Notes: generated from the sequence alone by a model not told the origin. Counted from the first letter of the stretch, positions 15,457 to 24,940 are shown. The stretch: 64,000 nucleotides of DNA from CAMCHP01 sp036835325 (GCA_036835325.1 DAITMF010000007.1:1-64000), one strand, 5' to 3'. A program made the numbers and translations.

Positions 15457-16251
15457 ATGAAATCCACCCTCACTCTCTTGGCCTTTGCCTTCGCTGTACT
15501 TTTCGTTGCAAAAACCTCAGCACAAAGCTGTGGCAGTGCAATCACCGAAATCGACGCTGAACAAGACTGTGTTGACCTCGAAAGCCTCACTGCGGCCGAA
15601 GGCTTCTTCGGTTGCATGGAGCCGGCTGATTTTAACATCGCATGGAACGGTTCTACAAGCCACGGCTACCTGATTCCTTCGTACGGCGCTCAAGCAGCCT
15701 ACACCACGGCCGATTTCTGTTCTGCAAGCTACGCAGATGCCCAAAACGCCGACTACACAACCGACTATGGACTCGCCGATGTGTACCCGTTTGAGCAAGG
15801 CAGCAACTTCTTCGTGTTGACCGCTGAAGGCAACTACTACATCGTTGGCAACATACAGCCGTGGAACATCAGTCCGACCGCCATCAATGTTGATTTTGAA
15901 GTGCGCCTCATCACCGCAAATACTCCCGGTTGCACCGATGCCGAAGCTTGCAACTACACCGAAAACGCCACCCTTGACGACGGCACCTGCGTATACCCCG
16001 TTGACCACCTCGACTGCTTCGGTGACTGCCGCCACGATTTCAATGGCAACGGCATTTGCGATGAAGAAGAGAGCTTTGGCTGCACCTATGCCGGTGCCGC
16101 AAACTACACCCCCGGAACAACGGCCGATGACGGAAGCTGCGTATTCGAGCCCGTCATCAGCACGTGCAGTTACGATGGCAACAGCGATGGGTACATTGAT
16201 ATGCACGATCTACTGGGCTTGCTCACTTACTTCGGGCTAAGCTGCGAATAG
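15457..16251 (+). CDS. Cys-rich secreted protein with GCTDxxACNY repeats and dockerin-like end
   Basis: A 264-residue exported protein; the signal peptide is MKSTLTLLAFAFAVLFVAKTSAQ. The middle has two copies of the Flavobacteriales secreted-protein repeat GCT(D/Y)A..CNYT...A..DDG(T/S)C at about residues 160-180 and 205-225, separated by a DFNGNGICDEEE calcium-loop-like segment. The C-terminus is one dockerin-like unit (DGNSDGYIDMHDLLGLLTYFG) closing with SCE. N-terminal residues 24-150 are unassigned. It is divergent from the metalloprotease (157 bases apart) and convergent with the next gene (13 bases). Confidence 0.8.
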   Translation: MKSTLTLLAFAFAVLFVAKTSAQSCGSAITEIDAEQDCVDLESLTAAEGFFGCMEPADFNIAWNGSTSHGYLIPSYGAQAAYTTADFCSASYADAQNADYTTDYGLADVYPFEQGSNFFVLTAEGNYYIVGNIQPWNISPTAINVDFEVRLITANTPGCTDAEACNYTENATLDDGTCVYPVDHLDCFGDCRHDFNGNGICDEEESFGCTYAGAANYTPGTTADDGSCVFEPVISTCSYDGNSDGYIDMHDLLGLLTYFGLSCE

Positions 16252-16264
16252 CGCAAGGCTTCCT

Positions 16265-17578
16265 TCAGTGATTCACCACAAAGCGAACCGACTGGTTCTT
16301 TAGGTGTCCGCCGCTAAGAAAGTACAATCCGGGTGACCAGTTGGCCACGCTCAAGCGGTAGTCATGGGTAATCGAGGTGAACCCTAGCACTATCTGTCCG
16401 TTCGCATTGAACACAGTGTACTCCATTCCGGGAGCAAGCTTGAAGCCCACCCATTCACTTGACGGATTCGGGTAAACAACCGGCCCGTTCACGGCTGCTG
16501 TTTCGTCTACATTGACAATTGGCTGCTGAATCTCCCAAATCCAGCCCTCGTTGTTGCCGTGGTCTTCGCTATCAAGTGCGTAGAAACTGGCCTCACCGGC
16601 GGTGTGCACATCGGTCAACGCAAGAAACCGTCCGTTTACTGCTCCGTAGGGCTGACTGAGCCATACCGCCTCGCCGGGAGCCAACGAAAAAATGTAAACT
16701 GGTGCATCGCTCAAGCCGTCAATCATAAATTGGGTCGCTTGCTGAACGGAGCCCTCTTGCAACTTGAGTGTAGCCCCAGGAGCTGCTTCGAAGAGCAAAA
16801 AGTTGTTGTCGTCTGAAATGCTGACCACTGAATTGAACATTACATGGTAGTAGACGTGCTCGCCCCCCTTAAAGCTTGACGATAGCGTATTTTCGAAGTT
16901 GATGTAGATCGAGGTTGCCGTCAACTCAAGCTGAGGTTCAGCCTGGGCAAACCAACTGTCAACGTGCACATTGGAATACGACAAATCAACGATTGGGGCC
17001 TCGGTGGTGAACGCTGCATTGTTTACCCGAATTTCAGACCGTGCTACAATCGGACGACCATGGCTGTGGTAATGCCCACCTTCGAAACGCAATTTGTGGA
17101 CGGTGATTGAATCGGTTTGGTGGAAATGTCCTGCTCCTTGAATGGCAAGCGTCGAAACCGGACCGAGATTGCGGTTTCCAGCGACGATAACCGCTGAATC
17201 GTTTGACTTCATGAAAACGTTACGGAAATGCCGCATAACGTTAGATGACAAGCGAAAATCGCCGTGCACGTGCAACTGGTTCAAGTTACCACTGCATGTA
17301 AATAGGGGCGAATGCAAGGCCGTTTCAGCGAGAAAATCACGGCAGTGCACTGCATACTCATCCATGACGACTTCTTGGGCCTCGAGGGTAAAGGAGTTGG
17401 CATCGAAGATGACATTGTTGTCAGGCCCGGGGAGTTCGGTATGATACACATCGCCACCGGAGCTCACAGCCCAGTGGTTGAGGTCTGACCAGTTGCCACC
17501 GTTGCCAACCCAGTAATAGTCTTGGGCAAAGGTGAAGATTGGAAAGAGGAGAGCAAAAGAGAGCGCGATTCGTTTCAT
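16265..17578 (-). CDS. T9SS-exported surface protein with C-terminal sorting domain
   Basis: A 437-residue protein from the ATG at 17578, which opens a signal peptide ending TFAQ. The mature N-terminus YYWVGNGGNWSDLNHWAVSSGG is a motif seen at the start of many Bacteroidetes surface proteins with repeated beta-helix-like strands, and the body fits a right-handed beta-helix. Residues about 365-437 are a type-A T9SS sorting domain (VYPNPSSEWVGFKL, YTVFNANGQIV, LYFLSGGHLKNQSVRFVV). It should be secreted and cleaved or anchored by the PorU machinery. No catalytic motif is visible. Confidence 0.85.
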   Translation of the reverse strand: MKRIALSFALLFPIFTFAQDYYWVGNGGNWSDLNHWAVSSGGDVYHTELPGPDNNVIFDANSFTLEAQEVVMDEYAVHCRDFLAETALHSPLFTCSGNLNQLHVHGDFRLSSNVMRHFRNVFMKSNDSAVIVAGNRNLGPVSTLAIQGAGHFHQTDSITVHKLRFEGGHYHSHGRPIVARSEIRVNNAAFTTEAPIVDLSYSNVHVDSWFAQAEPQLELTATSIYINFENTLSSSFKGGEHVYYHVMFNSVVSISDDNNFLLFEAAPGATLKLQEGSVQQATQFMIDGLSDAPVYIFSLAPGEAVWLSQPYGAVNGRFLALTDVHTAGEASFYALDSEDHGNNEGWIWEIQQPIVNVDETAAVNGPVVYPNPSSEWVGFKLAPGMEYTVFNANGQIVLGFTSITHDYRLSVANWSPGLYFLSGGHLKNQSVRFVVNH

Positions 17579-17670
17579 GGCGTAAAAGGTTTGTGGTACA
17601 AATGTGCTTCCACAAAACCGCCCGGTCGTCACCCGTTTGGGTGAATTGCATGCCGCTCAATTCTTACGCC

Positions 17671-18417
17671 CTACTTCGCGTCATTCTTTTCTTTCTTCTT
17701 TTCTTTTTTGGATGAGGATGGATCTTCGCGCCATGGAAGAATCTTTACGCCGCCCACATTGCGCATTTGCTTTTGGATGGATGCTCCGCGCTTGCTCAAA
17801 TAGCCGCTGGGTTTGCCGGGATTCGACTTTCGGGGCTGCGGAAGAGCCGCTGCAATCAACGCCGCTTCGCTGCGGCTCAGCTTGGCCGCCGGCTTGCGGA
17901 AGTACTTCTTGGCGGCCGCTTCGGCACCGAAACACTGCGGTCCCATCTCAATCACATTGAGGTACACCTCCATGATGCGCTCTTTGGGCCAGAGCGTTTC
18001 GATGAGCAAGGTGAACCACGCCTCGAGGCCTTTTCGCACCCACGTGCGCGAGGGCCACAAAAACACGTTCTTGGCCGTTTGCTGCGAAATGGTGCTTGCA
18101 CCCACCACCTTTTTGCCCTCCTTGTTCTTCTCCATGGCAGCGGCGATGGCGTTGGTGTCGAAACCCCAATGCTTCAAAAAGCGCTGGTCTTCGCTGGCGA
18201 TGACGGCCAAAGGAAGCTCCGAACTGATTTCATCGAGTGATTTCCACGCTTTGTTGTCGTCGGTGCCTTGAATGATTTGCAATACCGTGATGGGCGGATT
18301 CACCCAGCGGTACAGCAGCACCCAGGCCACTGATACACCAAGGAACCACAACACCGCTCGGACCACAAACCGCCGGAGTTTTCGGAAAATAACCGCAAAT
18401 TTTGACTGTTTCGCCAT
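17671..18417 (-). CDS. mtgA: Monofunctional peptidoglycan glycosyltransferase MtgA
   Basis: A GT51 glycosyltransferase that polymerises lipid II. The 248-residue protein has an N-terminal membrane helix (about 17-37), the catalytic Glu76 in VIASEDQRFLKHWGFD, GASTISQQTAKNVFL, RKGLEAWFTLLIE and the LNVIEMGPQCFGAEAAAKKYF block, all expected for MtgA. The C-terminal tail is Lys/Glu-rich (SSSKKEKKKEK). It has no penicillin-binding domain, which separates it from bifunctional PBPs. The gene is divergent from the double glycosyltransferase. Confidence 0.95.
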   Translation of the reverse strand: MAKQSKFAVIFRKLRRFVVRAVLWFLGVSVAWVLLYRWVNPPITVLQIIQGTDDNKAWKSLDEISSELPLAVIASEDQRFLKHWGFDTNAIAAAMEKNKEGKKVVGASTISQQTAKNVFLWPSRTWVRKGLEAWFTLLIETLWPKERIMEVYLNVIEMGPQCFGAEAAAKKYFRKPAAKLSRSEAALIAAALPQPRKSNPGKPSGYLSKRGASIQKQMRNVGGVKILPWREDPSSSKKEKKKEKNDAK

Positions 18418-18529
18418 GCGAATACGAAAGTAAACGAAAGCGTCGTCGCTTCATCCTGCGACCGATTGATTCGTACATCGCTTGAAGCTGCGTACTTTGC
18501 AACGGCATAGGCCGCCCGATTTGCATACC

Positions 18530-20992
18530 ATGAACGTACTTGTTGTTACCTACTGGAGTTACAAAGAACCCTTGGTGCAGGCCTATACGCTGCCATACTT
18601 GCGCATCATGGCCGACTTGTTGGGGGAGGGCAGTACAATTTACCTATTTACCCTTGAGAAGCCCGGCTTGGAGCTTTCTGATGCCGAGCGCGAAGAGCGC
18701 GATCGCGCCCTCTCAAAATATGGCATTCAGTGCATCGAACGACCGTACTTCCGGTTTGGCAGCAGGGCCATGCTGGGATGGATGAAAAACCTCGTATTTC
18801 TGTTGCGCTTTTGCCGTAGAAATGCCATTTCGGCCCTGCATGCATTCGGGAGTCCGGCCGGAACCTCTGCGCACGCCGTAAGCCGCATCATGGGAATACC
18901 GTATGTAATTGACAGCTACGAGCCCCATGCCGAAGCCATGGTTGAAAACGGCTCATGGAAGCGCCGATCACTGGCCTTCAAACTGCTCATTCGCTTTGAA
19001 AAGCTGCAAACCCGATCGGCGCGTGCAGTATTGGGCACTACCGCAGCCATGCACGAGTACGCTGCGAAGACCTATGGTTGCATTCCGCGGGTTTTAATTC
19101 CGCGACCGGCCTGTGTCGACGTTGAACAGTTCAACCCTGACGCTCCTTTGACCATCGACCGCAGTTCGCTCGGATTCTCCAACGATGACCTTGTGTGCAT
19201 TTATGCAGGCAAGTTGGGCGGTATCTACCTCAAAGACGAAATTTTCGACTTCTTCGCGGCGTGTCACCGCCATTGGGGTAACCGTTTCAAGGTGATCATG
19301 CTGAGCGATGCGCCACCGGCTGAAATCGAGCGGCAAGCGCAGCGCACGGGGGTTCCTTTGGCGCATTTCCACCTGCGGCAAGTACCGCACAGGGAAGTGC
19401 CTGAGTGGCTGCGGCTCGCCGATTTCGGATTGAATCCGGTAAAGCCCGTCCCCTCCAAACGCTACTGCACCTCGATCAAAGACGGAGAGTACTGGGCAAT
19501 GGGCTTGCCTGTTGTGATTCCCGCCAACATATCCGACGATTCGGCCTTGGTTGAACGCGAAGGCATCGGCGTTGTTTTGGAAGCGCTCACGCCAAAGGCA
19601 TACGACCACGCCGTTGAACAGCTTGATGTGCTCATCCGGCGAAGCCGAAGCTCAAGCCAAGAGCAAGCAGCATTCAAAAAGCGCATTCGGGCCGTTGCCG
19701 AACGTGAGCGCGGCATGGCCATTGCGCAAACGGCTTATGCTGCTTTGTACGGGCCTGAGGGCGTGATGCGCAAACCCCTCAAGCGTTTTCTCGTGCTCAT
19801 CTACAACAGCTATGCTGACCCCTTGTACAGCGGATTGATGCACCGCTACATTGCACGGCAAGCCGAAGAGCACCCGAACTACCGCTTTGACCTCATCACC
19901 TTTGAGCAGGTAAAGTATGCGCTGCCCCGCGCCGAGGCTGAGGCCGAGCGCATTCGGCTGTCGGGCGAAGGCATTGATTGGCAGCCGTTGACCTACCACA
20001 GCGGTTCACTCATGTTGCTCAAAAAAGGCTACGATTTCATTGCCGTAGTCGCGAAAGTGCTTGCCATGCAGGTTCGTAGACGCACCCAGTTGGTGATTGC
20101 CTTTGCGAACACCTCAGCAGCGATATCGTACGCCATTGGTCGGCTCATTCGCACGCCCATGATGGTGTACTCGTTTGAGCCGCACAGCGCCTTCATGGCT
20201 GAATTTGGCACTTGGAAACGCAGTGGATGGCAATACCGGTTGCTGCACTTTTTCGAGCAGCGTGTAGCGCGCAATGCCGAGTACATTCTAACAGGTACGC
20301 GCTTTATGGTGGATGACCTCAAAGGGGTTGCCAAGGGCGAAGTGCACCGAGCGCCATCGGGTGTTGACCCGGGTATTTACCGCTTCAATGCCGGTGCCCG
20401 TGCCGCGCTTCGCGATGAACTGGGCATTGATGAACGGCGCGTTTTGGTGTATGCCGGAAAGTTCGCCGGTATTTACTACGACGGTGAAATCGCTGCATTT
20501 TGCAAAGCACTTCATGCGCTCGATCACCGCTGGTACTTTGTGTTCGTATCGCCTTCTGACCATGGAGCCATCCGTAAACTGTGCAGCGCCGTTGACTTGG
20601 CCGAATCTGACTACCACCTAACCGAAGTCAGCACAGCCGATGAAATGTGTGCATGGCTATCGGCTGCTGATGTGGGGTTAACGGCCATCCCTCCGCATCC
20701 GCATCAAAAATACCGATCGCCGGTAAAGGTGGGCGAGTACCTGATGTGCGGCCTCCCCTACATCACCTGCAAAGGCGTGAGCGAAGACGACGAGTGGGCT
20801 GAAAAACACCAAGTAGGTGTGGTACTGCCAGAAATTGGCGCAGCACAGGCCTCCGAAGCAGTGGCCGGCATTGATCAGTTGCTGGCAGCCGATGATGATG
20901 TCTTGCGAGCGCGTTGCCGCTCGGCCGGATTGGCCTACCGAAGCCGCGCACACGTTGACGCGCTGTTTACATCAATCCTCAGCAAGCATTGA
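18530..20992 (+). CDS. Tandem (double-headed) GT-B glycosyltransferase
   Basis: An 820-residue protein using the ATG at 18530 (MNVLVVTYWSYKEP). It is an internal duplication: residues 1-410 and 413-820 each look like a complete GT4-type glycosyltransferase. Matching landmarks are SYEPHAEAM/SFEPHSAFM followed by WKR, CIYAGKLGGIYLKDEI/LVYAGKFAGIYYDGEI, and the donor-site CTSIKDGEYWAMGLPVV/RSPVKVGEYLMCGLPYI. The halves join at VMRKPLKRFLVLIYN with no stop or frameshift, so this is a genuine fusion. It likely adds two sugars to a polysaccharide, lipid or glycoprotein. No signal peptide; probably cytoplasmic face of the inner membrane. It stands alone, not in a capsule cluster, and ends directly against the convergent LEA gene. 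Confidence 0.85.
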   Translation: MNVLVVTYWSYKEPLVQAYTLPYLRIMADLLGEGSTIYLFTLEKPGLELSDAEREERDRALSKYGIQCIERPYFRFGSRAMLGWMKNLVFLLRFCRRNAISALHAFGSPAGTSAHAVSRIMGIPYVIDSYEPHAEAMVENGSWKRRSLAFKLLIRFEKLQTRSARAVLGTTAAMHEYAAKTYGCIPRVLIPRPACVDVEQFNPDAPLTIDRSSLGFSNDDLVCIYAGKLGGIYLKDEIFDFFAACHRHWGNRFKVIMLSDAPPAEIERQAQRTGVPLAHFHLRQVPHREVPEWLRLADFGLNPVKPVPSKRYCTSIKDGEYWAMGLPVVIPANISDDSALVEREGIGVVLEALTPKAYDHAVEQLDVLIRRSRSSSQEQAAFKKRIRAVAERERGMAIAQTAYAALYGPEGVMRKPLKRFLVLIYNSYADPLYSGLMHRYIARQAEEHPNYRFDLITFEQVKYALPRAEAEAERIRLSGEGIDWQPLTYHSGSLMLLKKGYDFIAVVAKVLAMQVRRRTQLVIAFANTSAAISYAIGRLIRTPMMVYSFEPHSAFMAEFGTWKRSGWQYRLLHFFEQRVARNAEYILTGTRFMVDDLKGVAKGEVHRAPSGVDPGIYRFNAGARAALRDELGIDERRVLVYAGKFAGIYYDGEIAAFCKALHALDHRWYFVFVSPSDHGAIRKLCSAVDLAESDYHLTEVSTADEMCAWLSAADVGLTAIPPHPHQKYRSPVKVGEYLMCGLPYITCKGVSEDDEWAEKHQVGVVLPEIGAAQASEAVAGIDQLLAADDDVLRARCRSAGLAYRSRAHVDALFTSILSKH

Positions 20993-21472
20993 TTAGCGGT
21001 TCATGTCGCGCATGTCGACCTCTTCGGTGAAAGCAACGTCGACCTTGCGCTTGACCCCAAGGGCGCGGCCCTCGACATAACCGTTGCCTACCACGGTGGC
21101 TTGTCGGTTGATGAGTACGTTGAGGAGGTTGTCGAGGAAGCCTCCTGAGCTGCCTGTAAACGCACCGTTCAGCACAAAGGTATAAGTGTCTTTTGATTTT
21201 TTGGGGATGATGTACTCTTGGTCGAAGGTAACCGTACCGGCGGGCTTGCCGTTCAGCTTCACGTCAATGGAAGCGGTTTGCGCCTTGAGCTTGTAGGCAT
21301 TCGGATTGCGTATTTCAACGACGACCTCAGCCACGATGCCTTTTTCATCGAAGCCTTTGAAACGAACGTCTTTCACTTCGCTCACCTCAACGTCTTTGTA
21401 CAGGGTGCAACTGCTCAATCCGCCGAAGGCGAGCAAAACAAGTGCAATGTATGTGATGCGGTAGGTCTTCAT
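20993..21472 (-). CDS. LEA type 2 / WHy-domain lipoprotein
   Basis: A 159-residue lipoprotein starting at the ATG at 21472, with signal MKTYRITYIALVLLAFGGLSSC and lipobox LSSC. The rest is a LEA14-like beta-sandwich (VRFKGFDEKGIVAEVVVEIRNPN, then LNGKPAGTVTF, then KSKDTYTFVLN), a fold found in bacterial outer-membrane lipoproteins. A longer reading frame runs upstream into accC but has no signal and overlaps a terminator, so I reject it. Convergent with the glycosyltransferase and downstream of the accC terminator. Confidence 0.8.
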   Translation of the reverse strand: MKTYRITYIALVLLAFGGLSSCTLYKDVEVSEVKDVRFKGFDEKGIVAEVVVEIRNPNAYKLKAQTASIDVKLNGKPAGTVTFDQEYIIPKKSKDTYTFVLNGAFTGSSGGFLDNLLNVLINRQATVVGNGYVEGRALGVKRKVDVAFTEEVDMRDMNR

Positions 21473-21514
21473 ATTCACGGTTTTTATTTGGGTGGATGAG
21501 GATTTTGCAAAGAA

Positions 21515-21548
21515 CGAAAAACCCTCCATGCGTTTGAAACATGGAGGG
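21515..21548 (-). terminator. Intrinsic terminator of the fabH-accBC operon
   Basis: Nine-base perfect stem CCCTCCATG/CATGGAGGG (21522-21530 with 21540-21548), then TTTTT on the minus strand. It is 25 bases beyond the accC stop. Confidence 0.85.
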
Positions 21549-21572
21549 CAAAGGTCGTGCCAAACCGGCTGA

Positions 21573-22907
21573 TCAATAGTCGAAGGTATCCATGAACTTG
21601 GTGGTGAAATCACCTGCACGGAACTTTTCGTCTTTCATCAGCTTTTGGTGGAACGGAATGGTTGTTTTGATGCCTTCGATGATGTACTCATCGAGGGCAC
21701 GCTGCATTTTCTTGATGGCTTCTTCGCGTGTTTGTGCCACGGTGATGAGTTTAGAAATCATCGAATCGTAGAACGGAGGAACGCGGTAGCCGGCGTATAC
21801 GTGTGTATCGACACGGATGCCGTGGCCTCCTGGAGCGTGGTAATCAGTGATAAGGCCCGGACTTGGCGCAAAGTCGCGGCTCGGGTCTTCTGCATTGATT
21901 CGGCACTGAATGGCGTGCATCTTCGGGTAGTAGTTACGTCCGCTGATGGGATGACCGGCGGCGAGCTTGATTTGCTCTTTGATAAGGTCGTAGTTGATGA
22001 CCTCTTCGGTGATGGTGTGCTCAACCTGAATCCGCGTGTTCATCTCCATGAAGTAGAAGTTGCGGTGCTTGTCGACGAGGAACTCAACGGTACCTACGCC
22101 TTCATAGCCCACGAATTCGGCAGCGCGGATGGCTGCTTGCCCCATTTGCTCACGGAGCTCATCGGTCATAAACGGCGAAGGGGTTTCTTCGACGAGTTTT
22201 TGGTGGCGGCGTTGGATGGAGCAATCGCGCTCAGAGAGGTGGCATGCTTTGCCGTTTTGGTCACACGCGATTTGGATTTCGATGTGGCGGGGTTCTTCGA
22301 TGAACTTTTCCATGTACATGCCGTCGTTTCCGAAGGCAGCACCGGCTTCGCGGCGGGTTTTCTCCCATGCTTCTTTCACATCGTCATCGTTGGTGCACAC
22401 GCGCATACCCTTTCCTCCACCGCCGGCTGTTGCCTTCATCATAACGGGGTAGCCGATTGATTTTGCGGTGGTAAGGGCGTGCTCAAGGCTATCGAGCAAA
22501 CCGTCAGAACCGGGCACTGTGGGTACCCCGGCTTCTTTCATGGTTTGTTTGGCCGAGGCTTTGTCGCCCATGGCCTCGATGTTCTCCGGGCTTGCGCCGA
22601 TGAATTTGATGCCGTTTTCGCGGCACACCCTTGAGAACTGTGCGTTTTCACTCAAGAAGCCGTAGCCGGGGTGGATGGCATCGGCGTTGGTGATTTCGGC
22701 AGCCGCAATGATGTTGGGAATGCGCAGGTAGGAGTCTTTGCTTGCGTTGGGCCCGATGCACACGGCCTCATCTGCGAAGCGCACATGGAGGCTTTCGGCG
22801 TCGGCTTTGGAGTAGACCGCCACGGTTTTGATGCCCATTTCTTTACAGGTACGAATGACCCGCAGGGCGATTTCTCCCCGATTGGCGATGAGTATTTTCT
22901 TGAACAT
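21573..22907 (-). CDS. accC: Acetyl-CoA carboxylase, biotin carboxylase subunit
   Basis: AccC carboxylates the biotin of AccB using ATP and bicarbonate, the first step of fatty acid synthesis. The 444-residue length is right. Landmarks: N-terminal KILIANRGEIALRVIRTCKEMG, ATP-grasp glycine loop MKATAGGGGKGMRVC (about 160-174), ERDCSIQRRHQKLVEE, and FMEMNTRIQVEHTITE with the catalytic Arg/Glu. Short 25-base gap from accB, same operon, terminator just after. Confidence 0.97.
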   Translation of the reverse strand: MFKKILIANRGEIALRVIRTCKEMGIKTVAVYSKADAESLHVRFADEAVCIGPNASKDSYLRIPNIIAAAEITNADAIHPGYGFLSENAQFSRVCRENGIKFIGASPENIEAMGDKASAKQTMKEAGVPTVPGSDGLLDSLEHALTTAKSIGYPVMMKATAGGGGKGMRVCTNDDDVKEAWEKTRREAGAAFGNDGMYMEKFIEEPRHIEIQIACDQNGKACHLSERDCSIQRRHQKLVEETPSPFMTDELREQMGQAAIRAAEFVGYEGVGTVEFLVDKHRNFYFMEMNTRIQVEHTITEEVINYDLIKEQIKLAAGHPISGRNYYPKMHAIQCRINAEDPSRDFAPSPGLITDYHAPGGHGIRVDTHVYAGYRVPPFYDSMISKLITVAQTREEAIKKMQRALDEYIIEGIKTTIPFHQKLMKDEKFRAGDFTTKFMDTFDY

Positions 22908-22932
22908 GGTTCTCAGCGTTTAGGGCCTGCGA

Positions 22933-23457
22933 TTAAGCAGGGTCAACGAGGAAGAGCGGTTGGTCATATTCGACAGGCATGTTGTCGTCAACCAGCACCT
23001 TCACGATTTTGCCTGAGATTTCGGATTCAATCTCATTGAAGAGCTTCATTGCTTCGATGATGCAAACAACTTTGCCGGGCTTCACTTCGCTTCCTACTTC
23101 GACAAAGAGGTCTTTATCGGGTGAAGGACGGCGGTAGAAGGTACCGATCATGGGCGATTTGATTTCAACGTAGCGTGAAGTGTCATCGGCTTTGGCAGCC
23201 GGTGCGGCCGGAGCCGCGGGAGCCTGGGCAGCCGGTGCGGGCGCTTGTGCAACGGCTTGTTGCATCGGCATTTGCTGCACCGGAATGTGCATAGGCTGAA
23301 TGAGTTGTGCTTCGTACACATCGTTCTGTCCACGTCCGCGGCGCGGCTGTGTTTCAGACTTGATGGTGATTTTGAAGTCTTTCTTTTCGATCTCGACTTC
23401 GGTCACGCCCGACTTAGCGACGAACTTGATCAGGTCTTGAATCTCCGTAAGGTTCAT
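22933..23457 (-). CDS. accB: Acetyl-CoA carboxylase biotin carboxyl carrier protein
   Basis: A 174-residue BCCP. Residues 1-35 form the N-terminal AccC-binding helix region, 60-90 a flexible Gln/Pro/Ala linker, and 95-174 the biotinyl domain with the acceptor Lys138 in EAMKLFNE and the thumb region GTFYRRPSPDKDLFVEVG. Operon position between fabH and accC. Confidence 0.97.
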   Translation of the reverse strand: MNLTEIQDLIKFVAKSGVTEVEIEKKDFKITIKSETQPRRGRGQNDVYEAQLIQPMHIPVQQMPMQQAVAQAPAPAAQAPAAPAAPAAKADDTSRYVEIKSPMIGTFYRRPSPDKDLFVEVGSEVKPGKVVCIIEAMKLFNEIESEISGKIVKVLVDDNMPVEYDQPLFLVDPA

Positions 23458-23501
23458 ATAGATGGCTTTTGGATGTCAAAAGGTAGAAATTATAGCGGTA
23501 C

Positions 23502-24512
23502 TTACGACGCGTACTTATCGCCATCGTACGCCCATTTGAGGAGCACAGCTCCCCACGTAAAACCTCCGCCGAAGGCTGAGAGCACGATGTTATCGCCTTT
23601 TTTCAGGCGGGGCTCCCAATCCCACAAGCACAGTGGAATGGTTCCGGCGGTGGTGTTTCCGTAGCGTTGGATGTTGATCATGACGCGTTCTGAAGGCAAG
23701 CCCATTCGGCGTGCAGTGGCATCGATGATGCGCAGGTTGGCTTGGTGAGGCACGAGCCAGGCGATGTCATCGGCTGAAAGCTTGTTTTTCTCAACGATTT
23801 CGGCTGATACATCGGCCATGTTGACCACAGCCGATTTAAACACCGGCTGACCGTCTTGAAACACAAAATGTTCTTTGTTGGCGACCGTTTCGGCCGATGC
23901 CGGCTTCACTGAACCGCCGGCCTTCATGTGAAGGTATTGGCGGCCTGACCCGTCAGAGCGCAGAATGCTGTCTTGAATGCCATAGCCGTCGTAATCGGGC
24001 TCGAGAAGCACTGCTCCTGCCCCATCGCCGAAAATTACACAGGTGGTTCGGTCGGTGTAGTCGATGATGGCCGACATTTTATCGGCGCCAACGACAACTA
24101 CTTTTTTATGCGTTCCGGCTTCGATGAATTTCGCCCCGGTTGTGAGGGCGTAGATGAATCCTGAGCACGCTGCACTGATGTCGAAGCCCCAGGCATTCTT
24201 GGCGCCGATTTTGTCGGTAATGACATTGGCTGTAGCCGGGAACACCATGTCAGGCGTAACGGTGGCACAGATCAACAAATCGATTTCGTCTGCGGTGATG
24301 CCGCGTTTTTTGAGCAGCCCGTTTACGGCTTCAACGGCCATATCGGAGGTGCCTTTTCCCGGTTCTTTGAGGATTCTTCGTTCTTCAACGCCGGTGCGGG
24401 TTTTGATCCACTCGTCGGTGGTGTCGACCATTTTCTCAAGGTCGGCATTGCTGAGGACGGTATCAGGGACGTACCCTTGAACTGCTGTGATGGCTGCTTT
24501 AATTTCCCCCAT
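23502..24512 (-). CDS. fabH: Beta-ketoacyl-ACP synthase III (FabH)
   Basis: KAS III condenses acetyl-CoA with malonyl-ACP to start fatty acid chains. The 336-residue protein has the catalytic triad Cys116 (DISAACSGF), His256 (VPHQANLRI) and Asn286 (YGNTTAGTIPL), and the glycine-rich IFGDGAGAVLLEPD. It follows rpmF by 231 bases, with no plsX gene in between, and is followed by accB after 44 bases. Confidence 0.96.
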   Translation of the reverse strand: MGEIKAAITAVQGYVPDTVLSNADLEKMVDTTDEWIKTRTGVEERRILKEPGKGTSDMAVEAVNGLLKKRGITADEIDLLICATVTPDMVFPATANVITDKIGAKNAWGFDISAACSGFIYALTTGAKFIEAGTHKKVVVVGADKMSAIIDYTDRTTCVIFGDGAGAVLLEPDYDGYGIQDSILRSDGSGRQYLHMKAGGSVKPASAETVANKEHFVFQDGQPVFKSAVVNMADVSAEIVEKNKLSADDIAWLVPHQANLRIIDATARRMGLPSERVMINIQRYGNTTAGTIPLCLWDWEPRLKKGDNIVLSAFGGGFTWGAVLLKWAYDGDKYAS

Positions 24513-24743
24513 TGCGGTAGGTTTCGTGCACGTGCGGGTTACAGAATTGAGGCCGCTAAGTTATGCTTTTCGCCGACATGGCATTTCATGATGAAGTGTG
24601 AATGATACACCATCAAAGTGTTTGGTTTTTCGGCTTCGCCGGATGGGTGACCGTGTGGGTCATGAGAACCGAAGGGTATAAACCAAGAAGGGGTGGCCAA
24701 ACGGCCACCCCGGAAATCGGTATTTCGGAAATGAGACAAAGGC
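24513..24743 (-). other. rpmF-fabH spacer with a strong GC hairpin
   Basis: 231 bases without a gene. It contains a nine-base perfect stem GGGGTGGCC/GGCCACCCC with a four-base loop at 24690-24711, 33 bases beyond rpmF. On the minus strand it is followed by TTCTTGG rather than a run of T, so it may be a partial terminator or an mRNA processing stem that lowers fabH expression relative to rpmF. Nothing else recognised. Confidence 0.55.
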
Positions 24744-24929
24744 TTAGGCCTCTTTCTCAAGAACGACTTTGCCTTTGTAGTACAGTTTGCCATCAACCAT
24801 GTGGGCTCGGTGGCGCAGGTGCGCTTCGCCGGTGGTTTGGCAAATAGAGATGGTAGGCGCTTCTGCCTTGTAGTGGGTGCGGCGCTTGGCGCTGCGGGCT
24901 TTCGACTGCTTTCGTTTAGGATGTGCCAT
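24744..24929 (-). CDS. rpmF: 50S ribosomal protein L32
   Basis: A 61-residue L32 (MAHPKRKQSKARSAKRRTHYK). It is the zinc-free variant: only a single Cys remains in SICQTTGEAHL where zinc-binding L32 has CxxC, as is usual in Bacteroidetes. Eleven bases downstream of the DUF177 gene, the common arrangement. Confidence 0.95.
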   Translation of the reverse strand: MAHPKRKQSKARSAKRRTHYKAEAPTISICQTTGEAHLRHRAHMVDGKLYYKGKVVLEKEA

Positions 24930-24940
24930 CGTTCAACGTA

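Noticed and set aside
21645..22460. Long open frame of 271 codons opposite to accC
   Set aside because: Mirror of accC codon usage; no start context, no recognisable domain, and accC is certain.
24690..24711. Hairpin between rpmF and fabH as a full terminator
   Set aside because: No T run follows on the minus strand, and the operon order rpmF-fabH-accBC is commonly co-transcribed.
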